Below are positions 41,010 through 53,571 of a DNA stretch of 64,000 nt, piece by piece. Under the pieces are notes generated by a model. The model was not told the origin of the DNA. It made no database searches and was given only the letters and a program-made list of their open reading frames with translations. Origin of the DNA: Stropharia rugosoannulata (lineage: Eukaryota; Basidiomycota; Agaricomycetes; Agaricales; Strophariaceae); contig JANCIK010000003.1 of assembly GCA_028532985.1 (NCBI GenBank), positions 10,001 to 74,000 on the forward strand. Direction: 5' to 3'. The translations under genes and the position numbers were made by a program. Each line of letters opens with the position of its first letter. Position 1 is the stretch's first letter.

Positions 41010-42480
41010 GGTGATGCAAGGGGACACTGTACATCACCCTTTATTTCATTTATTTTATTCTATTTTATTTTATTTTCTATGACCACACACAGCCTGTGCA
41101 CAGCACATGCGTGCACACTCTACAGCCATGTTGAGAGGTCTACTGCATAGCTAGACTCGAAATCGCGAAACACAACACACACACACACCCAGCAGAGCGA
41201 GATCCTATCCCTTAGATCGAGCAAATGCCCTCAACTAAACGGCTAGTATAATCTATGCTCTGCTCTGGTTCCTGTTCTGGGCATGCGATGCATGCACCTC
41301 ATGTCCTCTAGTCTTTGTAACAGCAAGTAGTGCCTGCAAGTTCATTTGTAAGGAGGGGTTTAATTCTAGTAACTCTCGGATAGAGTCCGGTTGCTAGTGG
41401 CGCGTGCTAGGCAAAATGATAAATGAAATAAGTTGTTTTAGTGAATGGCTTCACTGTGCGCACTTCTGGGTCCGGTGACCCCGTACGATGTGCAGACTCT
41501 CCAAAGTCTTTCACCCAGCAGTGCAGTCTCACAGTCTAAACACTACAGTGCGAGTTTCCCTACACAGTTGTACTGACTCCTCACTGAGCTCTCCAAATGA
41601 CCTGGTGGCCAGAAGCTATCCAAAACTCCTATGATTCACAAATACTTCACAGTTAAAACCCTAACAAAAGCTAAACACAGCCTGCTGACGGCCTGGGACA
41701 GAACCCAACACACAGATCTAGTGGGTAGACAATTGCTTGCATTACTATAGACAAGGATACAGGTTTATATGTGATGCATGCATGTGTACTAATGATAAGG
41801 TAAAGTAAATACTAGCAATGCACGGCCAAAGGTCTGTCCATGCATTGCATCCAGGCTTCCCTCTAGTGTTCCAGTCCCCTTGGCACTTGCTGCATGCATG
41901 TCATTTGTTCCCTCGGGCTTTTGCACATCTTTTGATGCGCACCACCACGGTCACATGATGTGTGGACTTAGGCAAATTCTGCCTTTGCGATACATGCACA
42001 TGAGATGCATGCACAGCCCTTCACACTGCCTTTGGTACTTGCTCAGCTGTACTCACACCACACTTTGCTGGTGCTTAACCGTTCTACGCACACCTGATTG
42101 CTTGCAGAGACAGCCAAACTATGCACTTTCGACTGTACAGTTCACTGACCAATCCCTCCTGCGATACGGTGCACGCAGGCGCTTATAGGCATGATGTTCG
42201 CATGCTGATAGCTATAGACTACGAGTCAGGCCCAACTCTAGTCTCTCTGTGTTTCCTGCACGCAGCTATCCCACTAACGGACCTTCTGACTGTTTACACC
42301 TGTAGCCAAAAAGCAGCCCTGTCAATGTGACTTGTTGATGCAGCACATGTGTGGCTGATCAACTATACAGCTGATTCCCACACTGCAAATCAACACGGCT
42401 ATTATGTATTGCGCACCTTGCAGTGGGTTTCCTTAAGCTTTTGTCTTTGGATTCCCTCTGCTAGATCTAATCTGAGTACA
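41010..42480 (+). repeat. LTR type B copy, split by a solo LTR
   Basis: 41010-41131 and 42325 onward align in order with 4118-4320. A typical gypsy 3' end precedes it (GTGTCTTAAGGGGTGATGCAAGGGG). The interrupting 41132-42324 segment is flanked by ATGT on both sides. The right edge is unclear; copia coding begins by about 42486. Confidence 0.5.
41132..42324 (-). repeat. Solo LTR, type A (inverted copy)
   Basis: On the plus strand it starts TGAGAGG and ends CCTGTCA, so on its own strand it runs TGACAGG...CCTCTCA like the 18371 copy. Flanked by ATGT (41128-41131 and 42325-42328). 1,193 bp, no internal region. Confidence 0.85.
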
Positions 42481-42485
42481 ACAGT

Positions 42486-42744
42486 GTGCAGAGTTGCCCT
42501 TACAATATGGTCCACTGTCTTGCCCAATACATGTCAAATCTGCACCCTGTACATATCACAGCAGTCAAGCACTGCATGTGCTACCTCAAGGGGACAAAGC
42601 ATTTCAGTCTCCAGTATGGTCAGGGATGGGAGAACTTTGCAGAAGATCTCAGAATCTACACTGATTCTGATTGGGTGCAGAACACAGCTGACTGAAAGTC
42701 TATCTCGGGCTATGTGTTCACACTTTGTGGCACTGCAGTGGCAT
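42486..42744 (+). pseudogene. Copia RNase H fragment, first part
   Basis: NMVHCLAQYMSNLHPVHITA, CMCYLKGTKHFSLQYGQGW, YTDSDWVQNTAD, a TGA, KSISGYVFTLCGTAVA. This is the RT/RNase H junction region of a copia element that lacks its 5' part. The frame continues at 45384 (W STKKQRS) once the insertion is removed. Confidence 0.8.
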
Positions 42745-43923
42745 TGTTAGGGAAATACAAATATTTATGTAGGAATCAATCAATAAGAAATTCCTTCGTC
42801 CTCAATAGTGTAACTTATATGAAACAAAAGGACAGAATAGTAGTTATTTATAGAATAAGGCTGTGCTTGGACCCACAACTCTCAAAACAAGAGATATTAT
42901 ACACAGCTTACATGAAACATGTAACACAATTAGCACAGCCTTGGATGGGTAGTATAAAAACATGAAACATATGTATTAGCACAACTTAATCTCATACCAC
43001 CATCATCTCCTCCACTTGAGTGAGTCTCTGCCATTTCAGGCAACCAGAAACCTGAAATTACTTATTCTAATATGGTAAGGTTCTGCTTGCACTAGCTAGT
43101 ATTACTTTACAAGTCTACACTAACCCACTAACCTTAATAATTAACTAACAGGCTCTAATAGTCATGCTCTACCATCCAGTAAGCACTTGTAACAAGTAAC
43201 TACAGTACATAATTAGTTACACTCTTTGTATTCCATGCCACAAGCTGTAATACATAGTAAATCATGCTTAAGCACCTGTTAAGTGCCCAAGCTCGTAGCA
43301 CGGCATTCATGCTCCCAACCACGTGCACTTGTTGTGCCACACTACATCCACATCACTTGCACATTTATTTATTTATTTATTTATTTTTGATGTCAATTTA
43401 AGTCTTTAGCGCTACGTGCTATATGGATGTTACAAGAGTTATCTACTACAAAGAATACAGGACCACCTGGTCCTCCTCCTTTTCCCTAGAGTCCTTTTAG
43501 CAGCGCCGACGAGCTATGCCCCCCGGACATCCCTGCATGGAAACACAGTTTTTCGGGCACTCTAGCTTAAAGGGAGGGTTCTTGTGATTGCTTGCTTGGT
43601 ATGAGGCGGGGTGACTCTGTCAGCTAAGATAATTGGGACTGTGCAATCAAGAAAGGTCGGATGTTTTGGATGAGTTTGGGCAGTGTTGCCGTGGCCGATT
43701 GCTGGCGCGAGTTTCAGTTGGGTGGTACTAATGGGTATCGGGGTGAGGGTGAGGCCTGTGACTTGGCATGTTGTGTCGGGGCCCAGGTGTTCTGGGGTGG
43801 GTTGTTATTATTTGGCATTTGCCTGCACTTATGAGTCTATTAGAGTGTGTTAAGTTATAGTCTATCAGCATGGAGAGATTAAATAGTTAGCCTGTGTCCT
43901 TTTGCAGTTTGCAGACGCCCTGT

Positions 43924-44292
43924 TCAGGCTACAAATCGTAGGACAGTTTTGTATTTTTCTTTGCATGAGAGCATAATTTTCATATTTCGAGTGTCGTGTC
44001 CTAGGTGAAAGTCCATGTCTGCCCTTGCCATTGCGTAGCTTGGGCAGACAAATAGTAAGTGCTTTAGTGTTTCTTCCTTGTAGGTTTGCCGTTCATCCCA
44101 GCATCTTGGGCATCTCGGGGTGTCCGATTGACCGAAGTGCGCCAGGTAGGCATTTAGCGGTATATGTTCGCTGTGCATTTGTATCAGCAGGCTAGACTCA
44201 GCCCTTGTTAGTCTGTCTCTCATTCGCCTTACTGCTGTGAATGGATAGTTGTTGTCGATATCCTGACTGAACCTTATCCCCCTCGGCGCCAC
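43924..44292 (-). pseudogene. LINE C-terminal zinc segment
   Basis: FTAVRRMRDRLTRAESSLLI, QMHSEHIPLNAYLAHFG, CPRCWDERQTYKEETLKHLL and FVCPSYAMARADMDFHLG match the C-x2-C...H...C region after RNase H in fungal LINEs. The remainder of the LINE polyprotein is absent. Confidence 0.65.
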
Positions 44293-44983
44293 ATGCTAGG
44301 CTGCCGCTGCTTCACCTTCTAGTGCAGTATGATACTTAGCCTTCAGAGCAGTGGCGCTGGTGGGGAGTGCGGGGCATAGTACTGCTGGCAGCTGGATTGG
44401 TGTAGAAGTGTCCGAGATATAGCCCCCCAGGGCTGCGATCCGAAGACCAGCCGCACCCTGAGAGGCTACCCCTTAGTGCCTTTGCAGGACCAGGGCTATT
44501 CAATCTCCGAGAGAACTTAAGCTCCAACCTAGGTTGTTATCCTAGAGGGAACCAACAGAGGATTTTCTACAGTCAAACCAGGACAGAGGGACTGCCTCTG
44601 CCTGTTACGGCCTGCAAGGAGTTCAACCTTGTTTCCCATGACCCAGCAGATGGTTTGATTATGCCATGTGGCTCAGATCCCCAATCTGTCCAGGCTCTCT
44701 GTCTTGCCACAATGCCTACCGGATTGTGCACCCCTAGCTGGGGGATTTGCAGCAAGGATCCGGAGTTTCTTTTTCTGCATGTGACTAACAACCCATTCTC
44801 AGGGTGTGGGGAGACCTTTTCGGCTTGTTTTGAGGAGACAAACCCCCCTGTTATTGTCGTCTATGTGAACAAATTCACACCTTTTTTCAGGCAGTGCAAG
44901 GCTTTTGACTTTTTTGACTTATTCATTCCCAATCATCCTCATAAATCAGGTCCGAATTAAGCCATGCCTGACAGGACACATGC

Positions 44984-45105
44984 TTGGTGTACTAGTTTTT
45001 GTCAACTTTTTGGTTGTTTGCATAAATGCTTCCATGTGTCACATGTTGGTGTAATAGTTTTTGTCAACTTTGCGGTTGTTTGCATAAATGCTTCCACATG
45101 CCTCT
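44984..45105. repeat. 61-bp tandem duplication
   Basis: Two near-identical units containing TAGTTTTTGTCAACTTT, GGTTGTTTGCATAAATGC and TTCCA, offset by 61 bp, inside the tRNA-headed retroposon. Confidence 0.7.
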
Positions 45106-45124
45106 CAGGCTGGTAGACTTTATG

Positions 45125-45220
45125 GTATCTGCCATGAGCAGGATTTGAACCCACTACCTTTCGGCCAAGTGCACGTCATGGCCTTTAGGGCAGCATTGAC
45201 TGTTAAGCCATATGCCCCCT
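45125..45220 (-). ncRNA. tRNA-like Pol III promoter head
   Basis: On the minus strand the element opens AGGGGGCATATGGCTTAAC and has an A-box-like TGGCTTAACAGTC (45198-45210). A long variable-arm-like segment follows, then a perfect B box GGGTTCAAATCC (45141-45152) with a T-arm stem. A long variable arm suggests a Ser/Leu-type ancestor. The acceptor stem does not pair well, so this is a SINE head and not a functional tRNA gene. Confidence 0.6.
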
Positions 45221-45378
45221 TTGCACATTTATTAAGTGCCTGTTAAGTGCCTGTGCTCGTTACATGCCTCATACACATTAAGCGCCCATTCAATGTTGTG
45301 CCACAATCCACGTACTATTAGTATCTTCATTGGAAGACACCAACATTACTTGTTCATTTAGATTCATGTACCATAACA

Positions 45379-45767
45379 GGCATGGAGCACTAAGAAGCAA
45401 AGGTCAGTTGTGCTCTCAAGCACCGAGGCAGAATACATGGCAATGGCACATTGTGCCAAACAGTTATTATGGTTCTGTATGCTATTCTGCAAGCTTGCCA
45501 GATCCCCACTTCCATCCCCATCTGTCATTAACTGCAATAACCAGGCTGCTATATCTATTGCACACCACCCAGAACTCTTTGGGCAGACCAAACACATTGC
45601 AATCCCATATCACTTTGTCAGGGACTACATTCAGAAGAAGACCTTCAATGTGACATACATTCCTAGCAGCAACAACCTTGCTGACCTTTTTACGAAGGCA
45701 TTAGCACGTCCAGTGTATGCAGCACTCATACATGGTGTCGGTGTAACCAGCTATGAGTGAGGGGGAG
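45379..45767 (+). pseudogene. Copia RNase H fragment, second part
   Basis: STKKQRSVVLSSTEAEYMAM, LPSPSVINCNNQAAISIAHH, HIAIPYHFVRDYIQKKTF and PSSNNLADLFTKALARPVYA, ending at TGA before the polypurine tract GTGAGGGGGAG. All conserved RNase H blocks are present in this part. Confidence 0.85.
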
Positions 45768-46061
45768 TGTTGAGACTCGAGCCATGAGTGCTAAGCACCT
45801 GTGGCTATGATCGAACCCATTTAATATGTTTCCTTATTAGTATGTTTATGATTATTACTATACTGGGTATGTTTACTATTGTCCTGCGTAGTTAGATAAG
45901 CTGTAGGTAGATAATTTTACTTGTACTGTAACTACAACAATCGATACTGCACATACATCTGCAACAAGGTATGTAACATAATAGGCAACTGAAGGTACAA
46001 CTTGAACCTCAAATGCAGACTCCATCTCCTGCAAACCAATTATGGGTTTTGTACACCAACA
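45768..46061 (+). repeat. 3' LTR of the copia remnant
   Basis: Starts TGTTGAGACTCGAGCC right after the polypurine tract and probably ends CACCAACA at 46061. The matching 5' LTR was not seen. It overlaps the last codons of the neighbouring minus-strand gene. Confidence 0.65.
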
Positions 46062-46939
46062 AAAGCCATAAGTTTTGCTATGTTCTCTGTATCTGAACGG
46101 GTCCTAACACGCTGAGGTTGATAATATTGCAACCATGCTTTCTTTTCGTCTGCAGAGAGCGCTCGGATCACATTGCGAGAGGATAAAGCAGGTAGACCAT
46201 CCTTAAGTTGAGTCAGTATCTCATACAGTAGCAAAACAATAGTAGATAAGACGTACATACAGGAAGATTATCCCCATTTTCATTGGAGACTGCTTCTAGG
46301 CGAGCATCATTGCCTGTGCTTTGTATGATATTAAAGTTCTAGGCTATATCAGTATATATGTATTTATTTGCGAGAAAAACCTGCGCACCAAAGCTGTTAT
46401 GTGAGAAGTCTTGTTCAGAGAACTTGTAATGTTTGCCTGGAAGGCCTTAGTCTCTGCCCTGAATCTCGTAAAATCATCCTGGAGGGTCTTCAAATCGGTC
46501 TTCACAGCGTTCAAATCGGTCTTCATAGCGTTCTTGAAGGAATTGATCTCGTCGCTTATGGGCACCAGGGCCCTCGAAATAGCGGCATTAAACCATAGAG
46601 GTGCAGCTGCTGTTTGCGCAGTAACACGAATCAGCGAACTTAGTTAGAATGAGCTGTGATGGCAAACAAATATTCACTCGTCGCCGTTAAAGCCTTTTCG
46701 TAGTCCACACAGGCAATTAAATCTTCATCTGTCGCCTTTCTCCTCGCTGCAGGAAACCGGGGTCAACACGCAACGAAGTGCAGATTAGAAGTCATACCTC
46801 GCAACATGAGCATCTCATGTTTCAAACTGACAGATCGCGCTATATCAGCGGTAGAAGGAGGGTTTGACGGATCGTTTGGTACTTGAATATTTGCTCGCGC
46901 CGATACAGACAATGGCTTAAGGGTGATTGCTGGTGGCAT
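46040..46939 (-). CDS. Mug135-like protein, C-terminus altered by LTR insertion
   Basis: Five exons: 46939-46798, 46746-46678, 46609-46389, 46338-46261 and 46201-46040 (223 aa), with all phases consistent. The N-terminus MPPAITLKPLSVSARANIQV plus MLMLRARRKATDEDLIACVD and the C-terminal DGLPALSSRNVIRALSADEK match the Mug135-like family common in Agaricomycetes (named after a meiotically up-regulated fission-yeast gene; function unknown). A helical middle region (KNAMKTDLNAVKTDLKTLQD) could form a coiled coil. The final residues (about VGVQNP) and the stop lie in the copia LTR, so the native end was replaced. Confidence 0.6.
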
Positions 46940-48542
46940 GATGGGGGTCAGGTTGAAAGGGCAGACTAACCCATGGATTGAGTTGAACATCAGGTTGGTG
47001 TGGCGAGCAAGTCACGAGCGTCAGCCGCACGGCACTTCTCAGGCCGATAGATTCTCACTCTTCTCTCTACCTTGTCTCTACTTCCGACTGTATCCCCAGT
47101 TCCTTGATTCCTACACAAACAACAATTCACAACATGGAATTTTATATGATATGCTTTTTCTTACGCTGCGCCTCCATGCTCGCGAACCATGCTGAATACA
47201 ATCCAAATCAAGGCTTATCACCGTAAAATAGCAAACTTTTTGGCCTCTCATTATCTGCGACATTCATATTAGTACGATGTCTGTGGTCATTGGCGCCGTG
47301 CTCATAAGGCGGAGGCATATTTCCAATATGAATCCGTTGCTGCTGCCCATTCTTGTTCGATGCATACTCATCCATGCTGGGCGCGTGCTTGCATGATGAG
47401 CTATCACGCGGCGGCGGCGGCGGAGGCAGAAGTAGAGCAGGGGCGACAGCAGAGACGGCTAGCAATAAGCAGCATATCGCCTTATAACAAAGACGGAGCA
47501 GATGTTGGTTTGATCATCGGAAGCAGTCCAAGACGTTGAGTCGGCAGAAGAGGTGCAAAGATACTTCAATCCTTCATTCACGCTCATACTCGACTTGCGA
47601 CAGCTCACCAGCATTAAGCCTTCCATGATTAATAAACGAACATTACTTCACTAGGAAATGAAACGCTGGGGGCTTAAACGTTCTCATTGATTCGAGACAT
47701 GGCACAACCCCCATCCGACATCGATAGTGCCACATTTGCGAGCGATAAAATAATCGACTTTATCGCTGGTAGCACACGGCCCAACACTACGAGAGTCCGT
47801 ATACTCTCCCCCTTTCGATATGCGCTGGCGCAGTAGTCCTGCAAACACGTAGAACGGATAGCGGCAAACTGATCATCGTTGAAGTTATCCAGATCAACGT
47901 CGTCGAGAAAAGCGAAGATAATAGGGAGCCATCAGTAAAGCATACAGTTCGCAAGATTGAGAAAGATGGGAGAAAAGGCACATGCAGAACTCTTCCTGGA
48001 ACACTAGGGACTATGCTCTAGGTGAAGGGAAGGCGATTGATATGCCCAGAATGCCAGCAGAGGTACATGGTGCCAAACATGCGGTTTGCAATGAGGCGCC
48101 TTGACACGTAGGCAGGAGCGGGAATAATCCTGTATGCATCATGCCCGGATTCATGCACCAAGATCACCCTAGTTCAAGCGGTTCGCTGCCAGCTGAGAGT
48201 GATGCATTAATTTACAGGCACTGTTCCGCATAACAATAATCTTGGAGAGCGGAAGATGGATGTGACAGTCATGACGCTTCGCGACGGAGAAGAATTGGCT
48301 CATATGGCTTCAGCTGCAGAGATGTACAGGACTACAGCGATACGTGAGCAGTAGGCGAAAGAATAAGAAAGCAATAGCGTGCGCACCGTTGTTTCCTCGA
48401 ATGAACGCGTCCCCATATTTGTTCGTAACAACTCCATTCACGTGTTCTTCTGTCTGCTCCAGGGCAATGTTCATGAACCCATCAAGACAGGACAATACAC
48501 CTGCTTGTTATCAGCCTATATGCCCATGTATATGCGACAAAT
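46940..48542. other. Intergenic, mostly without recognisable genes
   Basis: Only a weak minus-strand coding candidate (47208-47465) is visible. Short open frames near 47860-48010 and 48344-48547 lack splice context or family signatures. The DNA does not look like any of the repeats listed elsewhere. Confidence 0.4.
47208..47465 (-). CDS. Possible last exon of a small membrane or secreted protein
   Basis: An 85-codon frame without ATG. It opens with a hydrophobic run ending in LLLPPPPPPRDSSS, then a polar tail SMDEYASNKNGQQQRIHIGN and PPPYEHG, a PPPY-type motif. It could be the cytoplasmic tail of a membrane protein whose upstream exons were not found. Weak. Confidence 0.2.
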   Translation of the reverse strand: MLAVSAVAPALLLPPPPPPRDSSSCKHAPSMDEYASNKNGQQQRIHIGNMPPPYEHGANDHRHRTNMNVADNERPKSLLFYGDKP

Positions 48543-48830
48543 TGTAACGGAGCGCTCTTCCTCTCGGCTTACGTCAGACCTTTACCCACCATATGATTAT
48601 TCACCTATGTTGGGGGCATTCTGGGCGAAGTATTCTTATTCATATCTACTTAGTCATCACCTATTCCTAGTAGTATATAAGCGCCTGTACTTCGACTAGA
48701 TGCCCCAGAATTTCCACGAGTTTAACCCGTCTTACTGAAGTTCTCTAAGTCTCTATCTAATCTCTCGTGTGCCGTATCACATCACTGCCACTTCTAGTCA
48801 CAGTCGATACTGAAGTACTGATACGTCACA
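48543..48830 (+). repeat. Retrotransposon LTR with TATA box
   Basis: Begins TGTAACGG and ends ACGTCACA (imperfect inverted ends). TATATAA at 48674-48680. It is followed by a leader and a short gag-like start at 49085, so it looks like the 5' LTR of a truncated element. No flanking duplication was found. Confidence 0.5.
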
Positions 48831-49084
48831 TCTTTTTTGACGCTACAACAACTCGAAAAACACCAACCTCGCTGCCTCTCACTAGGATCCCTCTGGCCTG
48901 ATCACCCGGAACTTCCAGTACTGGCAGCACACTCTCGAATTTCTTGGCTTCTATCCTTGTTCTATCCTCGAATCTTGTCTATTTTCTTGGCAACAGAAAA
49001 TTCTGCAGAAACCCCTAAAATATTATCATCTTCGTTTCATCAACATTCCGGCTGAGTACTCTATTTGAAATTTTGTTTGCTGAC

Positions 49085-49243
49085 ATGTCTTTGCAACCAG
49101 GTTATAACCTTCGTACCCATACCACCGCCCGAGGAGTCGGCGGTGCCGGAAGACCGGACACCGGTAAAGGCTCGGATTATGATACCGAGAGGACACTAGC
49201 TCCTGCATCCGATGCTGAGCAAGAACCAAAAGACACAGGCTGA
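49085..49243 (+). pseudogene. Truncated gag start
   Basis: MSLQPGYNLRTHTTARGVGG opens a 52-codon frame 254 bp after the LTR. The YNLR.H motif at the N-terminus is common in gag of agaricomycete LTR elements. It ends at TGA 49241 and nothing of the downstream polyprotein remains. Confidence 0.45.
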
Positions 49244-49698
49244 GGCTGCCTTACGTAGATAGGAAGACCCTGTTTCTTTGCCAAAACATTGTGGGCATCA
49301 AAAACAAGTAACCACAGCACTCTGCAGTTGAAGTCCAATAGGTTCTTTTTATTTCTGATTGGCAGAGTAAAACGCATTAATTTATATCTAAAAACACACA
49401 GGTTGAGACAAGGGGTATGAATTTATTAATCCACTACCGTCGACGGCAATGAAAGAAGATCAAAGGAAGTCTAGAAAATAAGGGATATATAATAGCACAA
49501 ATCACAGTTTTTGTTTGAGCACGACGTGCAGTTTGGACGAAACGACAGTGTTGAACGAGCGTTAAGCCGTGCCAGGCTTGTGGTTGTCCGTGAGATAGGG
49601 TGTATATGACCATGCGGACCAGCAGCAAGGACGGTATATAGGTGTCCGCGAAAGCAAGCAAATTGAAAGCAGTGACGACGTCGGAACTGTGGTTACAT

Positions 49699-51259
49699 CT
49701 ATTGCCCTAAGCTGTCATATTTTGCGTGAAAGGGCGACATGGCACCATGCGTCTGGCCGGCGTTACCGTAAGGGTTGGTCGGTCCACCATCCGAGTTACC
49801 CGCCGCGGCATTGAGATTAGACTGCGAGCGCTTGAGAATATCTGCAGCGACGTCTGAGCCGTACTGCTCTGCAAGTTGGCTGAGAGAGAGTCAGTTCGAG
49901 GGTCCATGGTGACAGGCCAATTGCTTACTTGGCATAGTTCTCCATAATAACTGCCATTGTGCCCAGATTAAGGCGGTATGCTTCCGGCATCAAGCCCTTT
50001 CCAAAGCGGTAGGTAATGTGGTTGCTGCACAGGAGTCCGGAGACCATGATGATGATCTGAAGAGGAACAAGGGAGAAGACGGCCGTGTACCATCTTTTGA
50101 GAACCATGCGCTGGAAGTTGAGATACGGAAGCTTGCAACCAGGTAACGTGGATCGTGAATAGCATGTCTGTGAGATGGTGGCCTCGACGAACGGGGAGAA
50201 GTAACCACAGCACTTGAGCTCACTTTGGACTAGCATGCGGTCACTTGCATCAAAGGTGCGACTCCATTCCGAGTTGATTTTGCCCTCGAGGTTGAAAGCA
50301 CGACGACGGTAGGTGATGTATCCCGGGACAAGAAGGAATGCAAAGGTGATCCAGGTAAAGAAGGTGTATACGGCAAGGAATGAGCGATTGTTGAGAAGTA
50401 TTCCGGACCAACCAACGACAGTCGTCAAAATACCCAGGCATGCGGCGATAGTGGAGAGAACGAGCTCTGAACGGTTAGCGATGCGGATAATGCTGCTGTG
50501 CTGCCAGACGTCGAACCATGTGAGTAAACACACGACGAGAGCGGTCAGAGAGTACATGGTCAACTAAGTGGACGGTGAGCACGATATAAGACGCTGAGAG
50601 GGAGATATGACGAACGCAAGCATTGGTAACCAAGAGAATCCACTTGAATTTGTTCCAGCGAAGGCGCTTGCTGGGCATGCGGGCCTCGCCGCTCCTGAAC
50701 GCGTCGGCGCCTCCTCCACGCTTGGGGACGTTGATGTTGTCCACGGCGCTTTTCTTGGCCTTTCTGTTGCGGGCGCCGGCGCCCATAGGGCTGATAGGGG
50801 AGGAAGAGAACTTGGTGGGTATATAGTTGACACTGAGGGAGAGGTTGTTGGACGAGGAGACGGCGGAACTGAGGGAGAGGTTGTCGCGGGAGCTGCGGAA
50901 CGCGTTATTGGAGAAGGGGGGCGCGGGGGGGTTGAGGAGACCGCCATAGTCAGACGAGGACGAGTTGTTCATGTCTGCGAGGATGTGGCGGGTGGAGCCT
51001 GCGGCCGAGTAGGCAGAGCCGGCGACGGAGGCGCGTCTGTCGGGGGTGAGCAGGGGCGGGGAGGGAGGAGAGCAGAAGGGCGACTTACGGGGACGAGTCC
51101 ATCTGAGGAGATGGGGGTAGACAGCAAAGCGGCGGTTGCGTAATAAGAAAAGGGAGGGGCGGCAGTGATGGGAAAACCTACCAAATGGGGGCTGGCCGAG
51201 TCGCTGCGCTCAATCTGCTGGCCGTTGGAGTCAAGATATGTGGACCAGACACGCTGCAT
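49699..51259 (-). CDS. Fungal tetraspanin-type four-TM protein (442 aa)
   Basis: Five exons: 51259-51182, 51102-51089 (14 nt), 51036-50616, 50563-49929 and 49879-49699, all in phase. A long Ser-rich cytoplasmic N-terminus (about 150 residues) precedes the first membrane helix at about 155 (WNKFKWILLVTNACLTMYSL). Three more helices follow (IAACLGILTTVVGWSGILL, VYTFFTWITFAFLLV, YTAVFSLVPLQIIIMVSGLL). The large extracellular loop has the tetraspanin CCG motif in SELKCCGYFSPF plus two further Cys. The tail is Gly/Asn-rich. Tetraspanins organise membrane microdomains; the exact fungal subclass is not assigned. It is transcribed divergently from the GMC gene. Confidence 0.8.

Positions 51260-53571
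<2,312 letters not shown>

Larger units (their letters stand above)
43370..45220 (-). mobile_element. tRNA-headed, LINE-tailed retroposon
   Basis: 1,851 bp on the minus strand, flanked by the 13-bp duplication TTGCACATTTATT (43357-43369, 45221-45233). The 5' end is a tRNA-like block and the 3' end is an (AAAT)n tail. In between lie a 61-bp tandem duplication, uncharacterised sequence and a LINE C-terminal ORF remnant. It has the SINE plan (Pol III head, LINE tail) but is far longer than ordinary SINEs. Confidence 0.7.
42745..45378 (+). repeat. Solo LTR, type C, interrupted
   Basis: Begins TGTTAGGGAAAT and ends CCATAACA (5-bp inverted ends TGTTA/TAACA), flanked by GGCAT at 42740-42744 and 45379-45383. 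Own sequence is about 770 bp (42745-43369 plus 45234-45378); the rest is a nested retroposon. It splits the copia frame exactly between AVA and WST. Confidence 0.85.

Noticed and set aside
44655..44960. 101-codon plus-strand frame
   Set aside because: Lies antisense within the tRNA-headed retroposon and shows no recognisable motif.
45125..45220. A functional tRNA gene
   Set aside because: The A and B boxes are present but the acceptor stem does not pair and it is the head of a retroposon.
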